A stretch of 64,000 bases of DNA from Deltaproteobacteria bacterium. Its GTDB lineage: Bacteria > Desulfobacterota > Desulfomonilia > UBA1062. Below, one piece after another: positions 51,282 to 59,795 of this stretch (position 1 is its first letter; each line of letters starts with the position of its first letter). The position numbers and the translations under genes were made by a program. The notes under the pieces are model-generated. The model was given only the letters and a program-made list of their open reading frames with translations, was not told the origin of the DNA and did no database searches. The stretch is from assembly GCA_015486075.1 (NCBI GenBank), contig WFSG01000018.1, positions 1-64,000 of the forward strand. Reading direction: 5' to 3'.

Positions 51282-53044
51282 AGAATGATATTGCTATTTA
51301 CAAGAGGCTCTTGACCTACCTAAAGCCTTACTGGTTAAGGCTTGTAATTGCCTCCTTGTTGATGCTCGTCATATCTGGGTGCCAGGCATTACTTGCCTTT
51401 CTGGTAAAGCCAGTGCTCGACGATATATTCATTGCCAAAGATGTAGGCATGCTCAAGGTCATACCCCTTGCCGTTGTGGGTATATTTTTCGTAAGGGGTA
51501 TATGTGACTATGGACGTTACTACCTCATGGCCGATGTTAGCCAGAGGGTAGTAAGGAACCTACGGTACAAGCTTTACGCTCACCTGCACAGGCTTTCCAT
51601 GAACTTCTACACCAATACTCAAACAGGTATATTAATATCTAGGATAACAAACGATGTCAATCTAGTACAAGCATCTGTAACAAACGCAGTAACAGGCCTT
51701 GTAAGGGAGACCTTTACCATGGCGGGACTAATGTTCGTCGTATTCTACCGTGACTGGAAGCTCGCTATCGTAGCTATGATTGTCTTTCCTTTGGTGGCCT
51801 ATTCCATAAGCAGGTTTGGGGATAAGCTCAAGCATTACTCTACGAAGAGCATGAAGGTGATGGGTGATGTCATGAGTATACTTGACGAGACATTCTCTGG
51901 CATGCGTATTGTCAAGGCCTATAACATGGAGGAATACGAGAAGTCACGTTTTGCCGTTGAGAATAACAGGTACTATCGTAACTGGATGAGAAGACTCGCA
52001 ATCCGTGCTATATCTTCGCCTCTCATGGTGTTCATGGGGGGTATCAGCATTTCTTTTATTATATGGTACGGTGGTATGAGCGTTATAAGGGGTACCTCGA
52101 CCCCTGGCAACTTTTTCTCATTCATGACCGCACTATTTATGCTCTACGCTCCCATAAAGCGATTCAACGAGCTAAACATGGTCGTACAGGAAGGTATAGC
52201 AGCTGCAAAGAGGGTGTTCGAAATACTGGACACCGAGCCCGTTATAAAAGATAGGCCTGGTGCGGTAGAATTAAAAAGGGTGAAGGGCTATTTAGAGTTC
52301 AAGGATGTTTGGTTTTCTTATGATCACAAGGTCTCAACGTCCGGAGTCCCAGAAGATGCACGTTATGTACTAAGGAGTATAGGCTTTAGAGCGGAACCCG
52401 GCCAGAAAATCGCCATTGTAGGCGAGTCAGGGGCAGGAAAGAGTACCTTGGCCAACCTCGTACCAAGGCTTTTTGATGTAACAAGGGGAGCCATCTTGAT
52501 AGATGGTATTGATATCAGGGATGTTACCATCTCTTCCCTGAGGGCTAACATTGCAATAGTAACCCAGGAGATGGTGCTTTTCAACGATACTGTGAAGGCA
52601 AACATATCCTACGGCTCTGATACGATGGATATGGATAGGATAATCCTTGCAGCCAAGGCAGCTAATGCTCACGATTTTATAGTACGAATGCCCAAGGGGT
52701 ATGATACGGTAATAGGTGAGAGTGGTATAAAGCTCTCGGGCGGGCAGAGGCAACGTATCTGTATTGCACGGGCAATTATGAAAGACTCCCCTGTTCTCAT
52801 ACTGGACGAGGCCACGTCATCACTGGATACAGAGGCTGAAAGGGAGGTTCAGGCTGCCCTTAATAGTTTGATGGCGGGAAGAACAACCCTTATAATAGCA
52901 CACAGGCTCTCAACGCTTGTAGGGGCTGATTGGCTAATAGTACTTAACATGGGAGAGATAGTTGAACAGGGGACTCATTCCGAACTAATGGCAAAAGGTG
53001 GATATTACGCTAGACTATACGAGCTACAGTTTGAAGGTGCTTAG
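51254..53044 (+). CDS. msbA: Lipid A flippase MsbA-type ABC transporter
   Basis: A 596-residue half-transporter: six membrane helices (about 15-320) fused to an ATPase domain with Walker A VGESGAGKSTLANL (about 394-407), signature LSGGQRQRICIARAI (about 494-508) and Walker B VLILDEATSSLD (about 515-526). As a dimer it flips lipid A-core across the inner membrane. Its location between lpxB and lpxK supports MsbA rather than a drug exporter. ATG at 51254 has an AGAGG site within lpxB; a GTG at 51278 is an alternative start. Confidence 0.93.
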   Translation: MDNKHAFGVKNDIAIYKRLLTYLKPYWLRLVIASLLMLVISGCQALLAFLVKPVLDDIFIAKDVGMLKVIPLAVVGIFFVRGICDYGRYYLMADVSQRVVRNLRYKLYAHLHRLSMNFYTNTQTGILISRITNDVNLVQASVTNAVTGLVRETFTMAGLMFVVFYRDWKLAIVAMIVFPLVAYSISRFGDKLKHYSTKSMKVMGDVMSILDETFSGMRIVKAYNMEEYEKSRFAVENNRYYRNWMRRLAIRAISSPLMVFMGGISISFIIWYGGMSVIRGTSTPGNFFSFMTALFMLYAPIKRFNELNMVVQEGIAAAKRVFEILDTEPVIKDRPGAVELKRVKGYLEFKDVWFSYDHKVSTSGVPEDARYVLRSIGFRAEPGQKIAIVGESGAGKSTLANLVPRLFDVTRGAILIDGIDIRDVTISSLRANIAIVTQEMVLFNDTVKANISYGSDTMDMDRIILAAKAANAHDFIVRMPKGYDTVIGESGIKLSGGQRQRICIARAIMKDSPVLILDEATSSLDTEAEREVQAALNSLMAGRTTLIIAHRLSTLVGADWLIVLNMGEIVEQGTHSELMAKGGYYARLYELQFEGA

Positions 53045-53987
53045 AATACTATCTTTAATCTATGGCCTAGTGGTTTACCTGAGGAACCTTTTCTACGATA
53101 CGGGTGTGCTCAAATCTCATCAAGCACCCTGCCTTGTTGTAAGCGTGGGTAACATAGAGGCAGGTGGCACAGGAAAGACACCATTTAGCCTTGCCCTGGC
53201 CGAAGAACTTAAGTCCAGGGGATACAAAGTAGCCATAGTGACAAGGGGATACAAGGGGAAGGAAAAAGGGGTCTTGAGGGTCGATGGTTCCTGTGACGTG
53301 AGGGGTGTAGGAGATGAGGCCCTTTTCATGGCAAAGAGTTCAAGTGTACCCGTTGTCAAGGCTGTTGATAGGCTAAAGGGTGCGCTTTACGCAACAAGGA
53401 AGCTAGGGGTAGACATGGTTATATTGGACGACGGTTTTCAGCACAGGAGATTATCGAGAGACATGGACATAGTACTTGTTAGCAGGGATCTCAGGAAAGA
53501 GCACCTTCTTCCATGGGGTAACCTTAGGGAACATGCATCTCAGCTCAAGCGCGCTCACATGGTTGTCTATACAAAAGGATCAGGTGGCAAGGGCAAGGTG
53601 CATGCGAGTCTATGTCCACAGTGCCTTGTGGCATCCAATGGAAAAGAACATGCCTGCGAGTTACTTCAGGGGAAATCGATTCTGGCATTCTGTGGCATTG
53701 CAAGGCCAGAGGATTTTTTTGAACTTCTCGAGGGCCTAGGTGCGCACGTTGAGCCTATGGTGTTCAGGGATCATCATTTGTTTTCGAAGCAGGATATAGA
53801 ACGTATCAAAAGACGTGCCAGACATCATGATCTTGTTGTGACAACAGAAAAGGACATGGTAAGATTTTATTCGGATATGCCAGGGGATAATTGGTATTCC
53901 CTTAGGGTAAGGATGAAGGTGGATGGTATGGACATAATCGTGCAGGAGATAGAGAAAATTGCAGGGAAAGGCCGTATTCCTCGATAG
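52998..53987 (+). CDS. lpxK: Tetraacyldisaccharide 4'-kinase LpxK
   Basis: A 329-residue kinase that adds the 4'-phosphate to lipid A. P-loop VGNIEAGGTGKTPFSLAL (about 50-67), then DDGFQHRRLSRDMDIV (about 141-156) with the catalytic Asp-His pair, and the C-terminal FRDHHLFSKQDI. Start: GTG at 52998 overlaps msbA by 47 bases; an alternative GTG at 53036 would shorten it by 13 residues, and both give plausible lengths. waaA (Kdo transferase), often between msbA and lpxK, is missing here. Confidence 0.93.
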   Translation: MDITLDYTSYSLKVLRILSLIYGLVVYLRNLFYDTGVLKSHQAPCLVVSVGNIEAGGTGKTPFSLALAEELKSRGYKVAIVTRGYKGKEKGVLRVDGSCDVRGVGDEALFMAKSSSVPVVKAVDRLKGALYATRKLGVDMVILDDGFQHRRLSRDMDIVLVSRDLRKEHLLPWGNLREHASQLKRAHMVVYTKGSGGKGKVHASLCPQCLVASNGKEHACELLQGKSILAFCGIARPEDFFELLEGLGAHVEPMVFRDHHLFSKQDIERIKRRARHHDLVVTTEKDMVRFYSDMPGDNWYSLRVRMKVDGMDIIVQEIEKIAGKGRIPR

Positions 53988-54513
53988 GGACGGTACCATA
54001 ATAAAGGATAAGGTATATCTGAGAAATCCTGAAGGTGTAGAGATACTACCTGGTGCCGGAGAGGCAATAGGAATGTTGAACTCGCTCGGCCTACCTGTGA
54101 TTGTTGTAACGAACCAGTCCGGCATAGCAAGGGGCTACCTGAGCGAAGAAAGACTAGGTATGATACACGAAAGGCTAGAGTATTTACTAAGAGAAGACGG
54201 CGCAAGGCTTGATGCTATATATTATTGCCCGCATCACCCGGAAGGGATTATACCTGAGTACAAGCGTGATTGTACTTGCCGGAAGCCATCTCCGGGTATG
54301 CTCGAGATGGCCGCCAAGAGTTTCAGCCTTAAGCTTGCTGAATGTTACATGGTTGGTGACAAGGACATAGACATGGAGACGATCCACAGGGTTGGCGGCA
54401 AGGGTATACTACTAGGGTATAACAAGAACCTTGAGTCAGGTGTTGCTGTGGAGTATGTTGCGAGGGATTTGAAGGATGCAGTTAGATGGATTATAAAAGA
54501 TCTTACATCCTAG
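53959..54513 (+). CDS. gmhB: D-glycero-D-manno-heptose 1,7-bisphosphate 7-phosphatase GmhB
   Basis: A 184-residue HAD-III phosphatase. FLDRDGTI (about 7-14), VTNQSGIARG (about 50-59), the zinc-loop cysteines and histidine in CPHHPEG (about 93-99) with CTCRKPSPGM (about 109-118), and VGDKDIDM (about 132-139) match GmhB. It removes the 7-phosphate in ADP-heptose synthesis, so this organism probably has a heptose-containing LPS core. TTG at 53959 is used, overlapping lpxK by 29 bases. GmhA and GmhC/HldE are not in the window. Confidence 0.93.
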   Translation: MQGKAVFLDRDGTIIKDKVYLRNPEGVEILPGAGEAIGMLNSLGLPVIVVTNQSGIARGYLSEERLGMIHERLEYLLREDGARLDAIYYCPHHPEGIIPEYKRDCTCRKPSPGMLEMAAKSFSLKLAECYMVGDKDIDMETIHRVGGKGILLGYNKNLESGVAVEYVARDLKDAVRWIIKDLTS

Positions 54514-54545
54514 GTAGGAGTGCTGAACGATTCAGGGAGAACAAG

Positions 54546-55499
54546 ATGTTGAGGAGGGTACGCTATATATTCTCTCTTGGCATGATATGGTTACTAGAGC
54601 AATTGCCGTACGGTTTTGCAATAGGTATTGCAAGGGTATTTGGGTTTTTAGGATGGCTTTTAGACCCGCTGCATAGGAGAATAGCAGAAATCCAGATGAA
54701 GAATGCCCTTGGCAAAGGGTATAGTACGGGTGATTCTCTAAGGGTGTTCATGAGGCACGGGGATATACTTGTTGATGCCATAAGGTTTGCTTACATGGAC
54801 GCCGAGGAGCTTTCAAGAAGGGTAACCATAGAGGGAAGGCAATTTCTTGATGAAGCGCTTGCTTCAAATAGAGGGGTGATGCTTATTACAGGCCATGTAG
54901 GCAACTGGGAGATACTTGCCCATCTTCCAAGACTCATTGGTATAGAATTTTGCGTGATGGCGGATAGGAGGAAAGATCCCCTAATGGAATCAATCGTTGA
55001 TTCCATTCGTTCACGCTCAGGGGCAACAATACTTCCCCCCAAGGGCAAGGCTCTAATGCTGATAAGGGAACTTAGGAAGGGCAGGGTCATCGGGATACTT
55101 GTAGATCAGAGAGGTAAGAGAGGAGACAAGGTGTTTTGCGATGTCTTTGGTATGCCTGCACCCACCAATCCAGCCCCGGCCTTTATTGCCATAAAGGGCG
55201 ATGCCATAATAGTGCCAGTTTATGCGATAAAGGAAAAAGGTAAATACAGGGTATGTTTTGAGAACGCAATCGATGCGAGGGCTTTCTCCAGGGACAGGGA
55301 GGGCATTTTTGATCTATCACAGGCTATGCAGACTTGGGTAGAGTCTGTGGTGAGAAGATATCCCACCCACTGGTTCTGGCTCCACAGCAGGTGGACCAGA
55401 CGTTCTGATATGCGTAAAATTATAAAGACAGGGCAAGATTTCAGGACATACATATTTACCCAGAACGAGAGAGTGATGCACGGGAGTCCTATGATTTAA
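54546..55499 (+). CDS. Lipid A biosynthesis acyltransferase, LpxL/LpxM (HtrB) family
   Basis: About 317 residues: an N-terminal membrane helix (about 5-30) and a LABLAT acyltransferase domain with the HX4(D/E) catalytic motif GHVGNWEI (about 118-125) and VIGILVDQRGKRGDKVFCDVFG (about 184-205). It adds a secondary acyl chain to lipid A. ATG at 54546 is preferred because AGGGAG lies 6 bases before it. The longer frame from 54486 overlaps gmhB and lacks a good site. LpxL or LpxM specificity cannot be told. It is the last gene of the long envelope run. Confidence 0.9.
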   Translation: MLRRVRYIFSLGMIWLLEQLPYGFAIGIARVFGFLGWLLDPLHRRIAEIQMKNALGKGYSTGDSLRVFMRHGDILVDAIRFAYMDAEELSRRVTIEGRQFLDEALASNRGVMLITGHVGNWEILAHLPRLIGIEFCVMADRRKDPLMESIVDSIRSRSGATILPPKGKALMLIRELRKGRVIGILVDQRGKRGDKVFCDVFGMPAPTNPAPAFIAIKGDAIIVPVYAIKEKGKYRVCFENAIDARAFSRDREGIFDLSQAMQTWVESVVRRYPTHWFWLHSRWTRRSDMRKIIKTGQDFRTYIFTQNERVMHGSPMI

Positions 55500-55500
55500 C

Positions 55501-55530
55501 TTGACTTTCATTTTGTCTAACATTTATAAG
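55501..55530 (+). promoter_or_regulatory. Promoter of tRNA-Cys
   Basis: TTGACT (55501-55506), an 18-base spacer and TATAAG (55525-55530). Transcription would start about 5 bases before the tRNA, near 55537. It begins right after the lpxL-family stop, so the tRNA has its own promoter. Confidence 0.6.
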
Positions 55531-55541
55531 ATCATAAAAAT

Positions 55542-55616
55542 GGCGGCATAGCCAAGTGGTAAGGCGACGGTCTGCAAAACCGTTATTCACCGGTTCGAAT
55601 CCGGTTGCCGCCTCCA
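55542..55616 (+). tRNA. tRNA-Cys (GCA anticodon)
   Basis: A complete 75-base cloverleaf. The acceptor stem GGCGGCA pairs with TGCCGCC, and the anticodon stem ACGGT/ACCGT encloses CTGCAAA with anticodon GCA. The T arm is CCGG-TTCGAAT-CCGG. The discriminator base is T (U73), the identity element of tRNA-Cys, and CCA is encoded (55614-55616). Confidence 0.97.
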
Positions 55617-55636
55617 GTAAATGGTTGTGGATTTTT

Positions 55637-56575
55637 ATGCCCAGATTACAAAAGTCTATCTTCATCTGCTCTATCTGTTTTTTTATTCTGGCTAATACAC
55701 TGCCAGCCTTTGCAGCAAAGCCAGCAGTAGATTTCGGGTTAGAAACAGGCTATCTAAGAGGCAATACCACCTATGATATTACGCTGGGCACAGGTACTAG
55801 TGAACTTAAATGGCCACTAGATATGTATATGGCTGGTTTCACCTATTCCTGCTCATACAAAGATTTTGGTTTTAGGGTCTCTTATCTCAAGGCACCATCT
55901 AGGAAATACGGCACATCCTTGGAGGACACCGATTTAGACTTAAGAGTTGGTAGCTCCAACAGACTAATATACTCCGAGACCGAGCTAAAGGCAGAAGGTA
56001 ATATTGCAAATATAGGTGCCCAGCTTTTCCTTGTACAATATGATCACAACACTTTTGGACTAAGAGCTGGCTACAATTATCATTCCTTCTCTTATTCGGG
56101 ATATGATACATCGCAGGTAACACTGGGGTCCGCTTCTAGCGGAATGTTTGTACCCGGGCGTGTGATTTACTACAAGGTGAATTACGGATCCTTGTATATG
56201 GGTTTTGAATACAGGTTAAAATTGCCTGGACACATATACGCGTATGCCATGCTTGATTACAGCCCCAAGGCAAGGGCAAGGGACGAAGATGATCATTTCG
56301 TACGCTACAAGTTAAGCCGTGGCAACTGCACTGGAGATGCTGTATATATAACAATGTCGGCAATGTACACCTTTGGCAATGGCTGGAGTGTATACGTAGA
56401 TGGCATGTATAGCCGTATAAGGACCAATGGCGAGCAGGATCAGGTATGGTATGGTGATGATCCGGGTACACTCTTTAATGAAACCGGCTTTGCCATTATT
56501 GGCATTAACCAAGATATAGACATGGACTTGGGATATATAGGTATTGGCCTTGTATATTCGTTCCAGGTGGATTAA
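55637..56575 (+). CDS. Exported beta-barrel protein of unknown function
   Basis: A 312-residue protein with a clear signal peptide (about 5-26, ending AFA). The rest alternates short strands rich in Tyr, Phe and Gly, such as FGLRAGYNYHSFSYSG, SLYMGFEYRLKLPG and YIGIGLVYSFQVD, the pattern of an outer-membrane beta barrel. No family is recognised. The reading frame runs upstream through tRNA-Cys without a stop, but the ATG at 55637 begins the signal peptide and is the sensible start. It has no ribosome site and no visible promoter of its own, so it may be read through from the tRNA. Function cannot be inferred. Confidence 0.72.
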   Translation: MPRLQKSIFICSICFFILANTLPAFAAKPAVDFGLETGYLRGNTTYDITLGTGTSELKWPLDMYMAGFTYSCSYKDFGFRVSYLKAPSRKYGTSLEDTDLDLRVGSSNRLIYSETELKAEGNIANIGAQLFLVQYDHNTFGLRAGYNYHSFSYSGYDTSQVTLGSASSGMFVPGRVIYYKVNYGSLYMGFEYRLKLPGHIYAYAMLDYSPKARARDEDDHFVRYKLSRGNCTGDAVYITMSAMYTFGNGWSVYVDGMYSRIRTNGEQDQVWYGDDPGTLFNETGFAIIGINQDIDMDLGYIGIGLVYSFQVD

Positions 56576-56665
56576 AGGGCTAGTTTTTAGGAATGAATTA
56601 TTTTACAGGTGCATGACTCTTTGTTATGATACTAACCATGTATGAATAGGCAGCCCTTTTGTTGA

Positions 56666-56674
56666 TGGTATAAT
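56666..56674 (+). promoter_or_regulatory. Extended -10 promoter upstream of argB
   Basis: TGG followed by perfect TATAAT (56669-56674) on the plus strand; no convincing -35 lies 17 bases upstream. A start near 56681 gives argB a leader of about 150 bases. No ArgR-type operator was recognised here. The rest of the 255-base gap holds no gene I can support. Confidence 0.4.
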
Positions 56675-56830
56675 GATCACTTGGTAGTGTTAACATCCTT
56701 ATGTTGGCATCTTATTCTTGGGAAGAGTTTCTTCTTATCTGTATGTTTATATCTTCTTCTTAAAAAAAGCTGGATATACATAGTTTATAAGTGTTAAATT
56801 ACATGCTTTGCTAGACAGGAGAGTTTTGTT

Positions 56831-57718
56831 ATGGAACAGGCAATACAGAGAGCAAAGGTTCTCATAGAGGCCCTTCCTTACATAAGGGATTTTAGGGGCA
56901 AGAGAATAGTAATAAAGTACGGTGGGCATGCCATGGTGGACCCAAAGTTCAAAAAGAAGTTTGCCAGACAGATTGTCCTGCTCAATTATGTGGGCATAAA
57001 CGTGGTTGTGGTCCATGGTGGTGGACTTCAGATAGGCAATGTCCTTGAGCAGATGGGGATGGAGTCGACCTTTGTAAAGGGCAGGCGTGTAACCGATTCA
57101 AGGACCATGGATGTTGTTGAAATGGTGCTGGCTGGTGGTGTCAACAAGGAGGTGGTCACTCTAATCAATAACGAGGGCGGTAGGGCAGTTGGGTTATCTG
57201 GCAAGGACGGTGGCCTGATAAGGGCAAGGAAACTATTTTTAAAGGATAACGAAGCAGCCAAAGGGAATGAAGGTGTTGTTGATATGGGCTATGTAGGTGA
57301 GGTTACATCGGTTGATACAGCCATTATAGATACCTTAGAAAGGGCGGGTTACGTTGTTGTTATTGCCCCCCTGGGTGTCGGTGAAGCAGGCGAAACCTAC
57401 AATATCAATGCTGATTCTGTTGCAGCTGAGATCGCCATAGGTCTCGGTGCCGAGAAACTCATAATCCTCACGGACGAGGCAGGGGTTCTGGACAAGGATG
57501 GGGTATTGATATCCAGCATAGAGCACAAGGATATATCTTGCCTGATCGAAGACTCTGTTGTCACGGGCGGCATGATACCCAAGCTGGAATGTTGCATGAG
57601 GGCGCTAGAAGGAGGGGTTATGAAGGCGCATATTATAGATGGCATGGTTCCTTACTCCATACTGCTGGAGCTCTTTACAGACTCAGGCATAGGGACTCAG
57701 ATTGTAAAAGGGGAATAG
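56831..57718 (+). CDS. argB: Acetylglutamate kinase
   Basis: A 295-residue amino-acid kinase family enzyme, the second step of arginine synthesis. VIKYGGHAMVD (about 27-37), VVHGGGLQIG (about 59-68), GRRVTD (about 81-86) and the C-terminal TGGMIPKL with KAHIIDG are typical. The N-terminal helix (MEQAIQRAKVLIEALPYI) is present as in arginine-inhibited hexameric forms, so feedback inhibition by arginine is likely. A strong AGGAGAG ribosome site lies upstream. It begins the argB-argD-argF-argG-argH run. Confidence 0.96.
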   Translation: MEQAIQRAKVLIEALPYIRDFRGKRIVIKYGGHAMVDPKFKKKFARQIVLLNYVGINVVVVHGGGLQIGNVLEQMGMESTFVKGRRVTDSRTMDVVEMVLAGGVNKEVVTLINNEGGRAVGLSGKDGGLIRARKLFLKDNEAAKGNEGVVDMGYVGEVTSVDTAIIDTLERAGYVVVIAPLGVGEAGETYNINADSVAAEIAIGLGAEKLIILTDEAGVLDKDGVLISSIEHKDISCLIEDSVVTGGMIPKLECCMRALEGGVMKAHIIDGMVPYSILLELFTDSGIGTQIVKGE

Positions 57719-58885
57719 ATGACCCAGTATCTTATGAACACGTATGCACGCCTGCCTGTTGCCCTTGTAAAGGGTAGGGGTGCTTGGGTATGGGATGTGG
57801 ATGGCAAGTCATACCTTGACATGGTCAGTGGTATAGCGGTTTGCTCTCTTGGCCATTGCCACCCGGATGTGGTAAAGGCTGTTTCTGAACAGGCGGAGAA
57901 CCTGTTCCACTGTTCCAACCTGTACAGAATACCCCAGCAGGAACAGCTGGCAGAGCTCATAGTAAATAATGCCTTTGATGGCAGGGTTTTCTTCTGCAAC
58001 TCCGGTGCAGAGGCCAATGAGGCAGCCATCAAGCTGTCCAGACGGTACTGCAATGAAAGAAAACAAGGCGCTGCAAAGATTATTGCCATGGAGGGTTCTT
58101 TTCATGGGAGGACACTCGCAACAGTGGCCGCAACTGGCCAGGCAAAATTCAGACAAGGGTTCGATCCCATCCCTAGTGGTTTTGAGATAGTGCCTTACGG
58201 TAATGTAGATGCACTCATTGACGCGATAGATGAGGAAACCGGGGCGATCATGCTTGAGCCCATACAGGGGGAGAGCGGTGTACATGTACCGCCCGAGGGT
58301 TACCTGAGGCAAGTGCGAAAAATATGCGACGAGCATGGTCTGCTCTTGATACTGGACGAGGTGCAGACCGGTATGGCAAGGACAGGCAGGTTTTTTGCCT
58401 ACATGTACGAGGGGGCGGAACCTGATATAATGACCATGGCAAAGGCCCTTGCGAATGGTTTCCCTGTAGGTGCCATGGTTGCGAAGCCTTTTGTGGCAGA
58501 TGCCTTTACGCCTGGGAGTCATGCATCTACCTTCGGCGGCAATCCTCTTGCAATGTCCGCAGGTATTGCTACTATATCTACCATCGTAAAGGATAATATA
58601 GTTGAGAAAAGCCTTCAACAAGGTATGTACCTGATGCATGGCCTAGACGAGTTAAAAGAAGTTCATCCTTGCATACAGGAGGTAAGGGGTAAGGGTTTGA
58701 TGGTAGGCGTGGACTTTGATACCGATATATCTTCCTTTCCCGTAGATGGCCTAGGTAAGGGTATACTATTGAACGTGATAAAGGGCAGGATCCTGAGACT
58801 GGTGCCACCTCTTATTATATCTAGCCGGGAGATAGACCAGGCAATTGAGATGATAGATGATATACTGAAGGACAATGGGCTATAA
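57719..58885 (+). CDS. argD: Acetylornithine aminotransferase
   Basis: A 388-residue class III PLP aminotransferase. CNSGAEANEAAIKL (about 93-106), the DEVQTGMARTG box (about 217-227) with the PLP-contacting Asp, and the Schiff-base Lys in TMAKALANGFPVGAM (about 239-253) are plain. It converts N-acetylglutamate semialdehyde to acetylornithine. It begins right after the argB stop and overlaps argF by 11 bases. In some organisms the same enzyme also serves lysine synthesis, which suits lysA being nearby. Confidence 0.95.
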   Translation: MTQYLMNTYARLPVALVKGRGAWVWDVDGKSYLDMVSGIAVCSLGHCHPDVVKAVSEQAENLFHCSNLYRIPQQEQLAELIVNNAFDGRVFFCNSGAEANEAAIKLSRRYCNERKQGAAKIIAMEGSFHGRTLATVAATGQAKFRQGFDPIPSGFEIVPYGNVDALIDAIDEETGAIMLEPIQGESGVHVPPEGYLRQVRKICDEHGLLLILDEVQTGMARTGRFFAYMYEGAEPDIMTMAKALANGFPVGAMVAKPFVADAFTPGSHASTFGGNPLAMSAGIATISTIVKDNIVEKSLQQGMYLMHGLDELKEVHPCIQEVRGKGLMVGVDFDTDISSFPVDGLGKGILLNVIKGRILRLVPPLIISSREIDQAIEMIDDILKDNGL

Positions 58886-59795
58886 AGTGAAGAAAGACTT
58901 CCTATCTATAATGGATCTTCAGCTTGGCGACATAGAGCGTGTGTTCTCAAGGGCGAAGGCCTTTAAGAATGGAGAGAAGTCAAGCGCCCTTTCGTCCAAG
59001 AGCGTTGTCCTCGTGTTTGAAAAAGCATCCACCAGGACCAGGGTGTCTTTCGAGGTTGGGATTGCAAGGCTCGGTGGACACCCCGTAATTTTGACCCCTG
59101 AGGCATCGCAGATGGGGAGGGGCGAACCTATACGGGACACTGCCCGCATACTTTCTGGTTATGCCCATGCTATTGTAATGAGGACGTTCGGACATTCAAG
59201 GATTAAGCAGATGGCTGCCTGGGCAGATGTACCGGTCATTAATGCACTAACAGACCTGCTACATCCCTGCCAGGTACTCTCGGATTGCTTCACGCTTAAA
59301 CAGAGGTTCGGCGAGCTTAGGGGCAGGAAGATTGCATGGGTGGGTGATGGTAACAACATGGCTAACTCTTGGATAAATGCGGCTTTCATGTTCGGGTTTG
59401 AGCTATGGATTGCATGTCCTCTAGGTTTTGAGCCGAAAAGCGAGATACTTGATACAGCCATTGCAAGGGGTGCAAAAGTAGAGATTGTAAGGCATCCTAG
59501 GGATGCCGTAAGGGATGCCATCGCGGTTAATACTGACGTATGGGCCAGCATGGGACAGGAGCAGGAAGCCATCTCTAGAGAGGAGAAGTTCAGAGGCTTT
59601 CAGGTGGATTCCAGGTTGATGGCCGCTGCTGCAGGGGACGCCGTATTTATGCATTGCCTTCCTGCCCACAGGGGACAGGAGGTGAGCGATGAAGTTTTGG
59701 AGTCACCTAGGTCAATAGTATGGGAACAGGCTCTAAACAGGCTTTACGTACAGATGGCCCTCATGGAATTACTAATGCAAGAGAGGAAAAGATGA
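58875..59795 (+). CDS. argF: Ornithine carbamoyltransferase
   Basis: A 306-residue transcarbamylase making citrulline. The carbamoyl-phosphate site is [15 protein letters not shown] (about 47-61; usual form FEKPSTRTR), with HPCQVLSDC (about 131-139) and the ornithine motif [11 protein letters not shown] (about 259-269). The length is normal. A GAAGGA ribosome site lies inside argD. It ends in a four-base ATGA overlap with argG. Confidence 0.96.
   Translation: MGYKVKKDFLSIMDLQLGDIERVFSRAKAFKNGEKSSALSSKSVVLVFEKASTRTRVSFEVGIARLGGHPVILTPEASQMGRGEPIRDTARILSGYAHAIVMRTFGHSRIKQMAAWADVPVINALTDLLHPCQVLSDCFTLKQRFGELRGRKIAWVGDGNNMANSWINAAFMFGFELWIACPLGFEPKSEILDTAIARGAKVEIVRHPRDAVRDAIAVNTDVWASMGQEQEAISREEKFRGFQVDSRLMAAAAGDAVFMHCLPAHRGQEVSDEVLESPRSIVWEQALNRLYVQMALMELLMQERKR

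Noticed and set aside
55556-55636. Upstream extension of the barrel gene through tRNA-Cys
   Set aside because: The extra residues would be translated tRNA sequence; the signal peptide starts at ATG 55637.
57809-58639. 276-codon open frame on the minus strand inside argD
   Set aside because: It is an antisense shadow of a well-conserved gene with low-complexity His/Cys/Tyr-rich sequence and no ribosome site.
59720-59791. Longer argG starting inside argF
   Set aside because: The first 24 residues are unlike argininosuccinate synthase, while the family start [13 protein letters not shown] begins at 59792/59795 behind a ribosome site.
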